11,129 nucleotides of DNA from Baffinella frigidus (GCA_026770585.1 MU646323.1:252439-263567); one strand, 5' to 3'. Shown: positions 5,917-10,777, counted from the stretch's first letter. Made by a program: numbers and translations. The notes: generated by a model not told the origin, from the sequence alone.

Positions 5917-6124
5917 ACACGAGAACACTAGAGGGGCCTATTTATGTGTGGAAAAAAAAGTTGTAAATATTTGTACCAGGATAAGGTCAAGTAACGAAGT
6001 GCCTGGTGAAACTTATGCCAGGCGCGAGGTTACTTTTATCTTATCCTGGTACAATTTTGAGCATTTGTGTAGTACAGACTTTATATGTTCGGTTTTAAAT
6101 AGGCCCCTCTAGCATTCTCGAGTG
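5917..6124. mobile_element. Large composite foldback (about 208 bp)
   Basis: Outer arms pair CTAGAGGGGCCTATTTA with TAAATAGGCCCCTCTAG and extend outward through CGAGAA. Inner arms pair TTGTACCAGGATAAG with CTTATCCTGGTACAA, and innermost GTGCCTGG with CCAGGC. The stretch between outer and inner arms is poorly paired. It lies just upstream of exon B. Confidence 0.7.
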
Positions 6125-6160
6125 AGACACAATCTTCTCAAGTGGGACACAATCTTGAAC
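6121..6160. repeat. 20-bp tandem duplication
   Basis: AGTGAGACACAATCTTCTCA at 6121 is followed by AGTGGGACACAATCTTGAAC at 6141, with four differences over 20 bases. It adjoins the right end of the large foldback. Confidence 0.75.
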
Positions 6161-6265
6161 CTAAAGGTATATGATATTGCTGTATACCATATATATATAT
6201 ACTGGAGATATATGTCATTACCGTAATCCTGACCCGTCTCACACGCGCGGAACAGTGCGCCGCAG

Positions 6266-6331
6266 AGGAGGGAGCTGGAGAACGAGATCCGCGCCACCCT
6301 CGAGACCCTCGCCAAGCTCGCGCGCGAGGGG
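6266..6331 (+). CDS. Exon B of the unrecognised multi-exon gene
   Basis: It follows GTGCGCCGCAG and is followed by GTAACG. Entry and exit are both phase 0, giving 22 codons, starting RRELENEIR and ending LAKLAREG. Hydrophobic residues at positions 8, 15 and 18, with Leu4 and Thr11, fall on 4-3 heptad spacing, so a short coiled coil is plausible. The codons are strongly G/C-ending, unlike the flanking DNA. This is the only exon type here with a single copy. The frame extends open about 10 codons upstream of the acceptor, so the exact start is not certain. Phase fits exon A (exit 0) and exon C (entry 0). That it joins them is inferred. Confidence 0.6.
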
Positions 6332-6415
6332 GTAACGCGGCCCGATCCGTACCTGCAACGCAGCCCATTTTGTACCTACAGCCCGTCTGTCCTCGAGACC
6401 AAGCTGTCCCTACAC

Positions 6416-6643
6416 CTCGTATCTGTACCTACGTTGGTTCATGAAAGCGTGTCGTGGTAGAGCGGTTTTCGCATCTGTAGGGCACGAACACAACAACAAA
6501 ACCTCAAAGTTGACAGTTGGACCCAGCATTGTCAACTTTTTGCATTTTTTTTTGGAGTGGCGAACAGATGCGAAACCCTCTCTACCAGCAGCCACTCTGT
6601 CCGCGAAGCCCATCAGTCCCCACACTCTGTATCTGTACCTACG
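6416..6643. repeat. Direct repeat TATCTGTACCTACG around a foldback
   Basis: CTCGTATCTGTACCTACG at 6416 recurs as CTCTGTATCTGTACCTACG at about 6625. Between them lies the foldback at 6455-6587. The spacing is too wide for target duplication, so this is more likely an older duplicated segment. Confidence 0.55.
6455..6587. mobile_element. 133-bp foldback with a GTTGAC core
   Basis: TGGTAGAGCGGTTTTCGCATCTGT-like ends (6455) pair with ACAGATGCGAAACCCTCTCTACCA-like sequence ending at 6587, with a few mismatches. The centre, GTTGACAGTTGGACCCAGCA to GTCAAC (6509-6536), is a short version of the GTTGAC repeat core. It lies in the proposed B-C intron. Confidence 0.65.
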
Positions 6644-6779
6644 ACCACGGTCAGTGTGAGATAACGCTGTTTTATCATTTGTGCGATAAAAGCACTACAG
6701 CGTGTCTGAGGTAATTCTGGATGTGACAGCACTGTATCTGATAGTGCAATTCTGCCTGTGACGTCAGCTGACGCTGACG

Positions 6780-6866
6780 GAAACCCTAAACCCTAAACCC
6801 TAAACCCTTAACCCTAAACCCTAAACCCTGAACACTAAACCCTAAACTCTGAACCCTAAACCGCTT
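6780..6866. repeat. CCCTAAA telomere-type array just before an exon C copy
   Basis: About eleven CCCTAAA heptamers run from 6782 to 6861; the first several are perfect and later ones vary (CCCTTAA, CCCTGAA, ACTAAA). It ends AACCCTAAACCGCTTGGACAG, and that final AG is the 3' splice-site candidate of exon C copy 1. It is the cleanest CCCTAAA block in the window. Confidence 0.85.
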
Positions 6867-6872
6867 GGACAG

Positions 6873-6911
6873 GCGATCACGATCGAGCATCTGGAAGCAT
6901 GCAAGATGAGG
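6873..6911 (+). pseudogene. Exon C copy 1, truncated
   Basis: After CTTGGACAG the phase-0 frame reads AITIEHLEACKMR, matching VITIEHLEACKMK of copy 2. It then diverges (LPQHPF) with no donor in the expected place, so the last third is missing. Its acceptor directly follows the CCCTAAA array. It could still be used if a downstream GT served as donor, but I see no match for the AELLDAR segment. Confidence 0.55.
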
Positions 6912-6960
6912 CTACCACAGCACCCTTTTTGAATATCGATTGTAGGCGTTTTGTATGGAG

Positions 6961-7003
6961 TTGGTCACGTGGCTACATGGAAAGCGTGCAGCCACGTGAC
7001 CAA
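6961..7003. other. Perfect 14-bp hairpin between exon C copies
   Basis: TTGGTCACGTGGCT (6961-6974) pairs exactly with AGCCACGTGACCAA (6990-7003) around a 15-base loop. It lies in DNA that would be intron between exon C copies 1 and 2. Confidence 0.75.
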
Positions 7004-7087
7004 ACATATGAAAATTACTACGCAATGATCACTTATACAGCTCTTCGGGTTTTAAAGAGTGTGCTGGACCCGCCTTGTGTGGCGCAG

Positions 7088-7148
7088 GTGATCACTATCG
7101 AGCATCTCGAAGCGTGCAAGATGAAGGCGGAGCTCCTCGACGCAAGAG
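7088..7148 (+). CDS. Exon C, best copy, of the unrecognised multi-exon gene
   Basis: It follows GTGTGGCGCAG and ends AGAG before GTCCGAC. Entry is phase 0 and exit phase 1, with 20 codons plus one base, reading VITIEHLEACKMKAELLDAR. The spare G joins the GC at the start of exon D to make a Gly codon, and this rare phase matches only that partner. The segment is charged and helix-like with Leu/Ile spacing. Copy 1 (6873) keeps the first thirteen codons; copies 3 and 4 (7371, 7621) keep the middle and end with shifts. GTCCGAC is a weak donor by general standards, though GTC follows several exon copies in this window. I do not recognise the family. Confidence 0.6.
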
Positions 7149-7227
7149 GTCCGACCTAACGGGAATCGGAGGAGAAAACACGTTATTCTATTGGAGCCAT
7201 TTTCGCATCTGTGGGGGACGGCGACGG

Positions 7228-7620
7228 CCATGCCAACCTAACTGGAAATCGGCCCCATTCCAAAGTCTTCAAGTCAATTCCTGGTGCAAGTTTCACCTTT
7301 GGGTGAAATTTTACCCTCCAGATTCACCTTTGAAAAGTGGAAGTTGTTCGTCTTGTACGAAAAATGACTTGAGCGCATCTGGAAGCGTGCAAGATGAAGG
7401 CTCCACGCAAAAGGTCCGACCTCATCGGAAATGCCCAAATCGATGATGGAGCATGCACCATTTCCTTGAGAAAGCCTGACGAAAACAACCGGCCCCTGGG
7501 GGACATAGCGCTAGCTGCAATCTCGATTTGGGCCCCATTCCAAAGTCATCAAGTCAGTTCCTGGTGCACATTCCACCTTTGAACATCGAAGTTGTTCGTT
7601 TTGCACCAGAAATGGCTTTA
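7228..7620 (+). repeat. Duplicated intron-like segment before exon C copies 3 and 4
   Basis: GGCCCCATTCCAAAGTC, CAAGTCA, TTCCTGGTGCA, CACCTTTG and GAAGTTGTTCGT occur in this order at 7243-7353 and again at 7529-7600, each time leading into an exon C copy. The second is shorter. Together they show duplication of exon C with its upstream flank. Confidence 0.75.
7371..7413 (+). pseudogene. Exon C copy 3, truncated and shifted
   Basis: GAGCGCATCTGGAAGCGTGC aligns with the codons for EHLEAC of the best copy but carries two extra bases (GAGCGCATC against GAGCATC), which shift the frame. The VITI start and its acceptor are absent. The end ACGCAAAAG before GTCCGAC is kept, with eight bases missing just before it. 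Confidence 0.6.
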
Positions 7621-7661
7621 GAGCATCTGGAAGCGTGCAGGATGAAGACTCTACGCAAAAG
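7621..7661 (+). pseudogene. Exon C copy 4, truncated
   Basis: GAGCATCTGGAAGCGTGCAG reads EHLEACR and continues MKTLRK; the AELLD segment is missing. The donor GT is changed (AAAAGGCCCGA against AAGAGGTCCGA), so splicing at this site is lost. The acceptor region is also absent (CTTTAG only). A decayed duplicate. Confidence 0.6.
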
Positions 7662-7682
7662 GCCCGAACCCTCCCCGACGAG

Positions 7683-7979
7683 AGGGTTTGGGGTTTAGGG
7701 TGTAGGGTTTAGGGCGTAGAATTTAGGGCTCAGAATTCCTGGTTTAGGGTTTGGGGTTTACGGTGTAAGGGTTTTGTTACAAAAGTGTCGGTGCGGTTAT
7801 ATAGCTCCCCCCTGAATGCCTGGTTTAGGGTCTAGGATTCAGGGTTTAGGTTTAGGGTTAGACTCTAAATAGGGTTTAGACTTTAGGCTTTAAGATTTAG
7901 GCTTTAGGCTTTAGAGTCTAACCCTAAACCTAAACCTTGAACCCGAACCCTTACCCCTCAACCCCAAACCCCAAACCAG
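7683..7979. repeat. Telomere-like block folding on itself, in the proposed C-D intron
   Basis: The first part is G-rich (TTTAGGG, TGTAGGG, 7683-7900) and the last is C-rich (CCCTAAACC, CCCCAAACC, 7918-7979). The two meet in a perfect 27-bp inverted repeat, 7843-7869 with 7910-7936, around a 40-base loop of TTTAGGC variants. The C-rich part ends CCAAACCAG, the acceptor of exon D copy 1. A spliced transcript could form a long hairpin here. Confidence 0.8.
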
Positions 7980-8210
7980 GCCTCGCGAAAAGCCTGAAGA
8001 ACTTCCGGTCCTCACAGCATCTTTTTGGACGAGGCCATGCAATTTAAACCGTGTTTTTGCTATCTTGGGGTGGGTTCTGTCCCATGTTCAAGCTATGTCG
8101 ATGCAGAAATTGCAAACTTTGGCAAAATCCACCCTTAAGATAGCATAAAAGGCGGTTTACATTGCATGGCCTTGGACGCTAATCTGGAGCGCCACATGGA
8201 CTCCCTCCCC
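7980..8210 (+). pseudogene. Exon D copy 1, split by an inserted foldback
   Basis: After AAACCAG the phase-1 entry is followed by LAKSLKNFRSSQHL, close to the best copy (LAKSLKTFRSSHHL). Then come about seven unrelated bases and the foldback at 8032-8171, after which NLERHMDSLP resumes the exon D sequence. The 3' half (RATIFATKSDMAM onward) and the donor are absent. Even without the insertion the frame would be shifted and stopped by extra bases, so this copy is dead. Confidence 0.7.
8032..8171. mobile_element. 140-bp foldback inserted in exon D copy 1, with target duplication
   Basis: The ends GGCCATGCAATTTAAACCG and CGGTTTACATTGCATGGCC are inverted with one mismatch; further in, GCTATCTTGGGGTGGG pairs with CCACCCTTAAGATAGC. 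TTGGACG lies directly before the left end (8025-8031) and directly after the right end (8172-8178), a 7-bp target duplication (6-7 depending on where the end is drawn). This is the best-documented insertion event in the window. Confidence 0.8.
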
Positions 8211-8300
8211 CGGAATCCAACAGCCCTTCTTTAAACCCATCCACCCCAAACATAAACCGTGGACGGAAACCCGAAACCCTGAAATGGCTACGTATTGCAG

Positions 8301-8385
8301 GCCTGGCGAAAAGCCTGAAGACGTTCCGGTCTTCCCACCACCTCGAGAGACACATGGACTCGCTCCGCGCGACACTCTTCTCTAG
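8301..8385 (+). pseudogene. Exon D copy 2, 3'-truncated
   Basis: After CGTATTGCAG the phase-1 frame reads LAKSLKTFRSSHHLERHM and then DSLRATLF, the same as the best copy except I to L. From about 8378 it turns into TCTAGGGTTGACGTTTAGG telomere-like sequence and a stop. The 3' half and normal donor are missing; GGTTGAC could offer a weak GT. The acceptor follows CGAAACCCTGAAA-type C-rich repeats. Confidence 0.65.
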
Positions 8386-8520
8386 GGTTGACGTTTAGGT
8401 TCAGGTTCAGGTTCAGGTCTAGGTTGAGTATTTAGGTTTAGACCCTGAACCCTAAACCCAAACCCTCTACCCTAAAAAACATGAGGTTTACTCCCTAAAC
8501 CCTAAATCTCAAGCCCCAAA
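8383..8520. repeat. Telomere-like block between exon D copies 2 and 3
   Basis: It is G-rich first (TTTAGG, TTCAGG four times, 8391-8440), then C-rich (CCCTGAACCCTAAACCC, 8444-8520), repeating the layout of the block at 7683-7979. The TTCAGG variants recall the TTCAGGG array at the right edge. It ends AAGCCCCAAACCAG at the acceptor of exon D copy 3. Confidence 0.75.
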
Positions 8521-8524
8521 CCAG

Positions 8525-8652
8525 GCCTCGCGAAAAGCCTGAAGACGTTCCGGTCCTCGCACCATCTCGAGAGACACATGGATTCGCTCCGCGCCACGAT
8601 TTTTGCGACCAAGTCTGATATGGCGATGGCTGAGGAACGCTGGGAGCTCGAG
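8525..8652 (+). CDS. Exon D, best copy, of the unrecognised multi-exon gene
   Basis: It follows CCCCAAACCAG, enters in phase 1 (GC), and ends CTCGAG before GTCTTTC with phase 0. It has 42 complete codons, starting LAKSLKTFRSSHHLERHM and ending DMAMAEERWELE. Charged residues, Leu and Ala suggest a helix; I see no catalytic motif. Phase fits exon C (exit 1) and exon E (entry 0). Copies at 8791 and 9024 end WEFE before GTGCGG, a better-looking donor, so this copy may splice poorly or its 3' end may be a recombinant. Family not recognised; exon status rests on five related copies and phase agreement. Confidence 0.62.
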
Positions 8653-8695
8653 GTCTTTCCCGCTCCAACGTTGACGGATACGTACACATCCACAC

Positions 8696-8733
<38 letters not shown>

Positions 8734-8734
8734 A

Positions 8735-8780
<46 letters not shown>

Positions 8781-8790
8781 AGATAGATAG
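8696..8790. repeat. CTAT microsatellite with inverted tail
   Basis: CTAT is repeated about 20 times with one interruption (TATAATC at about 8731). It then turns into GATAGATAG at 8780-8790, so the last part folds back. It directly abuts exon D copy 4 and replaces that copy's 5' half. Confidence 0.95.
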
Positions 8791-8844
8791 TTCTTCGCGA
8801 CCAAGTCCGATATGGCTATGGCTGAGGAACGCTGGGAGTTCGAG
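8791..8844 (+). pseudogene. Exon D copy 4, 5' half replaced by a microsatellite
   Basis: Eighteen codons read FFATKSDMAMAEERWEFE and end GAG before GTGCGG (phase 0). They match the 3' half of exon D at 8525-8652 with only I/F and L/F changes. The codon just upstream is TAG within the microsatellite, and no acceptor is visible. The donor looks intact, so this could be the 3' part of an exon whose 5' half was lost. Confidence 0.65.
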
Positions 8845-8867
8845 GTGCGGACTCACTCATAATTTCT

Positions 8868-8953
8868 AGCTCTGTATCAGGCTCTTTTTCGCGCTAAAGT
8901 TGACGGATTTGTACCGCGGACCCAGCATGTCAACTTAAGAATAGTCTGTCAAC
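8868..8953 (+). repeat. GTTGAC-type dispersed repeat, copy 3
   Basis: CTAGCTCTGTATCAGGCTC leads to the core at 8899: GTTGACGGATTTGTACCG, CCCAGCATGTCAACTTA and finally GTCAAC at 8948-8953. The core has inverted GTTGAC/GTCAAC words. It lies just after the exon D copy 4 donor. Confidence 0.75.
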
Positions 8954-8972
8954 AGGGGGCAGGTGCTCCAAA

Positions 8973-9027
8973 GTTGACGGAGTCGTACCGGAAACCCAGC
9001 ATGACAACTTTAGAATAGTCTGCCGAC
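8973..9027 (+). repeat. GTTGAC-type dispersed repeat core, copy 4
   Basis: GTTGACGGAGTCGTACCGG, ACCCAGCATGACAACTTTA and AATAGTCTG repeat the core of copy 3 about 74 bases downstream, with roughly ten differences over 55 bases. It runs directly into exon D copy 5. Confidence 0.75.
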
Positions 9028-9092
9028 TCCCTCCGCGCGACGTCGCGACCAAGTCTGAAATGGCGATGGCTGAGGACCGCTGGGAGTTCGAG
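9024..9092 (+). pseudogene. Exon D copy 5, with a 4-base deletion
   Basis: It starts within DSLRAT codons (GACTCCCTCCGCGCGACG), lacks four bases relative to the best copy, then reads ATKSEMAMAEDRWEFE and ends GAG before GTGCGG. The deletion shifts the frame between the two halves, and the first half of exon D is absent. The next candidate acceptor (GCCGGGGCAG at 9200) follows a pyrimidine-rich stretch, making a plausible short intron of about 108 bases to the exon E copy at 9201. Confidence 0.65.
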
Positions 9093-9200
9093 GTGCGGAC
9101 ACAGCACACTGAACCATGCCTCTTCAAAACGGTGTTTCTTCTCTTTTCTGACGCGTTTTTTTCCTGACGGCACGGTCTGACGACGTTCCCGCCGGGGCAG

Positions 9201-9237
9201 GTAATTCGGGTGCAGAACGTTTCGGTGACGGCTGGAG
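9201..9237 (+). pseudogene. Exon E start fragment, copy 0
   Basis: After CCGCCGGGGCAG the frame reads VIRVQNVSV, matching VVREQNIFDV of the full exon E at 9270. Similarity ends at about 9230, where telomere-like repeats begin. The upstream 80 bases are rich in T and C, as expected for a 3' splice site. It is a duplicated start of exon E. Confidence 0.6.
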
Positions 9238-9269
9238 CCCTAAACTCTCAACCTTAAACCCTAAACCAG
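9238..9269. repeat. Short telomere-like run ending in the exon E acceptor
   Basis: CCCTAAACTCTCAACCTTA followed by AACCCTAAACCAG gives about four degenerate CCCTAAA heptamers, and the last one supplies the AG before exon E. This matches the arrangement before exons C1, D1 and D3. Confidence 0.75.
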
Positions 9270-9359
9270 GTGGTTCGAGAGCAGAACATTTTCGACGTGC
9301 AATCTGAAGAATTCCGCGATCTGGTCAAGAAGACGCAGAACCGATTTGATGCGCTCCAG
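9270..9359 (+). CDS. Exon E, best copy, of the unrecognised multi-exon gene
   Basis: It follows CCTAAACCAG and ends CTCCAG before GTCCCTC. Entry and exit are phase 0, with 30 codons, starting VVREQNIFDVQS and ending DLVKKTQNRFDALQ. It is charged and helix-like with spaced Phe, Leu and Val. Its entry phase fits the WE(L/F)E end of exon D. Five other copies occur at 9201, 9464, 10041, 10288 and 10581; the DLVKK and LQ/GT parts are kept best. A hairpin starts four bases after the donor GT. The protein would continue beyond this exon, since exit is phase 0 with no stop. I do not recognise the family. Confidence 0.65.
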
Positions 9360-9363
9360 GTCC

Positions 9364-9383
9364 CTCTCTCATTCATGAGAGAG
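9364..9383 (+). other. Hairpin next to the exon E 5' splice site
   Basis: CTCTCTCAT and ATGAGAGAG pair perfectly around TC, starting four bases after the donor GT at 9360. Equivalent hairpins follow the other E copies at 9513-9526, 10115-10132 and 10334-10351. Confidence 0.7.
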
Positions 9384-9463
9384 TCTATCCGTAGCACGCG
9401 CCCTCGCAAGTTTAGGGTGTTTGCTCCCTAGCACTAGAATAGTTAAAGTTGAGGGTGAGGGCC

Positions 9464-9505
9464 GACCTGGTCAAGAAGACACATAACCGTTTTGATGCGC
9501 TTCAG
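9464..9505 (+). pseudogene. Exon E copy 2, 5'-truncated
   Basis: Fourteen codons read DLVKKTHNRFDALQ and end CTTCAG before GTCACT, matching the end of exon E with one change (Q to H). The upstream part (VVREQNIFDVQSEEFR) is missing and replaced by GTTGAGGGTGAGG, and no acceptor is visible. The donor looks usable. Confidence 0.65.
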
Positions 9506-9629
9506 GTCACTTTCTCATGCATGAGAGTCTTGGGCCACAAAGACTCTCTTTGGATAGTAAAAAATAGTCAATAAGACTCTCTCATTATCAGTCGGAAAAA
9601 CTCTCTCATTAATGGTAGAGTCTATCCGT

Positions 9630-9957
9630 CCACACGAGGCTACCTATGCGAACAGGTTCAGGCCTCGAAAAGGGATTTGATCCGCCTCAGGGCCCAGAAA
9701 AGCCCTCCAGGGCTGGAAGCTTGCGTGACGAACGCAGGGGTCACTAGCAGGGGTTGGCGAGCGCTGGACACGCCCCTACCACACGAGGCTACCTATGCGA
9801 ACAGAATAAATGTCGATTGTAAACGTGTGTAGTAATTTTCAGCTGAAAAGCAGCGACTTTACACAGGCCCGACCGCTCAGCGGGCGGAAACGTGATCATT
9901 TGCCCACAAAACTTTAAAAGTCCGGTTTATTCTGTTCGCATGGGTAGCCTCGTGTGG
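9630..9957. mobile_element. Inserted element with CCACACGAGG ends
   Basis: A 179-bp foldback (9779-9957) has 32-bp terminal inverted repeats with one mismatch, starting CCACACGAGGCTACC. The same end also occurs alone at 9630-9655, so the full insertion spans 328 bases. Other units nearby read TATCCGTAGCACG without interruption; here TATCCGT stops at 9629 and GTAGCACG resumes at 9958. This fixes the boundaries and suggests a 2-bp GT duplication. The interior has GTGTAGTAATTTTC, a word shared with the ATCCGGGAACA elements, but no coding capacity. Confidence 0.8.
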
Positions 9958-9959
9958 GT

Positions 9960-9989
9960 AGCACGCGCCCTCACAAGGGGGCGCGTGCT
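9960..9989. other. Perfect 11-bp hairpin
   Basis: AGCACGCGCCC and GGGCGCGTGCT pair around TCACAAGG, just right of the inserted element. Other units have AGCACGCGCCCTCGCAAG without the second arm, so the hairpin arose in this unit only. Confidence 0.7.
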
Positions 9990-10040
9990 CTTTTGCAAGA
10001 TTAGGGTGTGTGCCCCCTAGTGCTAGCATTCAGTTAAGGT

Positions 10041-10109
10041 TGAGAGTTGACGGTTGACGAATTCTGCGACCTGGTCAAGAAGGAACAGGACCTCTTCGAT
10101 ACGCTCCAG
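10041..10109 (+). pseudogene. Exon E copy 3, missing its 5' part
   Basis: The frame reads VDEFCDLVKKEQDLFDTLQ and ends CTCCAG before GTCAAT. It matches exon E from EEFRDLVKK onward; the VVREQNIF start is absent and replaced by TTGAGAGTTGACGG. The stretch stays open for about 22 codons after TGA. No good acceptor is visible unless ATTCAG at 10028-10033 is used, which would put that TGA inside the exon. Confidence 0.6.
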
Positions 10110-10287
10110 GTCAATTTCTCATCAATGAGAAAGTCTATCCGTAGCTCGCGCCCTCGCAAGTTTAGGGTGTTTGCTCCCTATTCTAGTGCTAGCTGATTCC
10201 GCGACCGGAATAGCTGATCCTCGCCCGGGACCATTACGTGTTTTGTAGCTAGGGTCGCCTTCCAACCCTAGGTTACAACTTCTTCTT

Positions 10288-10323
10288 GTCAAGAAGAAGC
10301 AGGACCTCTTGCATGCGCTACAG
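10288..10323 (+). pseudogene. Exon E copy 4, short
   Basis: Twelve codons read VKKKQDLLHALQ and end CTACAG before GTTAGT, the most standard-looking donor in the window. Upstream the match breaks into CTTCTTCTTG, which is complementary to CAAGAAGAAG inside this copy, so a small inverted duplication replaced the 5' part. A scrap GATTCCGCGACCGG at about 10194 may be the displaced EFRDL segment. Confidence 0.55.
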
Positions 10324-10516
10324 GTTAGTTTGTCTCTCTCCAGTGAGAGAGTCTTTAGTCACAAAGACTCTCTTTAGATTGTCAAAATTAGTCAACAAGA
10401 CTCTCTCATTATTTGTCGGAAAGACTCTTTCATTAATGGGAAAGTCTGTCCGTAGCACGAGCCCTCGCAAGATTAGGGTGTTGCTTCCCGGCACTCGCGA
10501 CCATACATGCTAAAGT

Positions 10517-10550
10517 TTAGCGCTAAACTAAACGCTAAACGCTAAACAAT
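10517..10550. repeat. TAAACGC heptamer run with a 14-bp palindrome
   Basis: GTTTAGCGCTAAAC is a perfect palindrome, followed by three TAAACGC-type heptamers. The heptamer has the length and layout of the telomere-like unit (CTAAACC) with CG changes, so it may be a local variant. Confidence 0.65.
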
Positions 10551-10580
10551 AGCGTTGAGAGTTAAAGTTGAAGGTTGCGG

Positions 10581-10638
10581 GTCGACGAAGTGCGCCTCCG
10601 GATTCGGAAGCAGTAGGTACCTCCTCGATGAGCTCCAG
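10581..10638 (+). pseudogene. Exon E copy 5, frameshifted
   Basis: GTCGACGAAGTGCGCCTCCG starts VDEVRLRIRKQ, aligned with VDEFCDLVKKEQ of copy 3, then meets TAG. One extra base lies before the stop; in the shifted frame the end reads YLLDELQ before GTCAGT, matching DLFDTLQ. The donor is kept, so the damage is a single-base insertion. Confidence 0.55.
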
Positions 10639-10755
10639 GTCAGTCCAGGGTTTAGGGCCCAATCTAGCCCCAAAACGAGGGTTCACTTCCTTCGGTTTAC
10701 TTCGGTTTCGGGTTCAATCGGTCGCTTCTGGATGTACCATCTGCGGCTAAGGCTG

Positions 10756-10777
10756 GGGCTAACCACATGGTTAGCCC
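10756..10777. other. Perfect 9-bp hairpin
   Basis: GGGCTAACC and GGTTAGCCC pair around ACAT. It lies in the last repeat unit after exon E copy 5. Function unknown. Confidence 0.6.

Noticed and set aside
8578-8790. A 70-codon + strand frame starting at an ATG
   Set aside because: It starts inside exon D, crosses the donor and continues through the CTAT microsatellite as SIYL repeats. The first 25 codons are exon D; the rest is not protein-coding.
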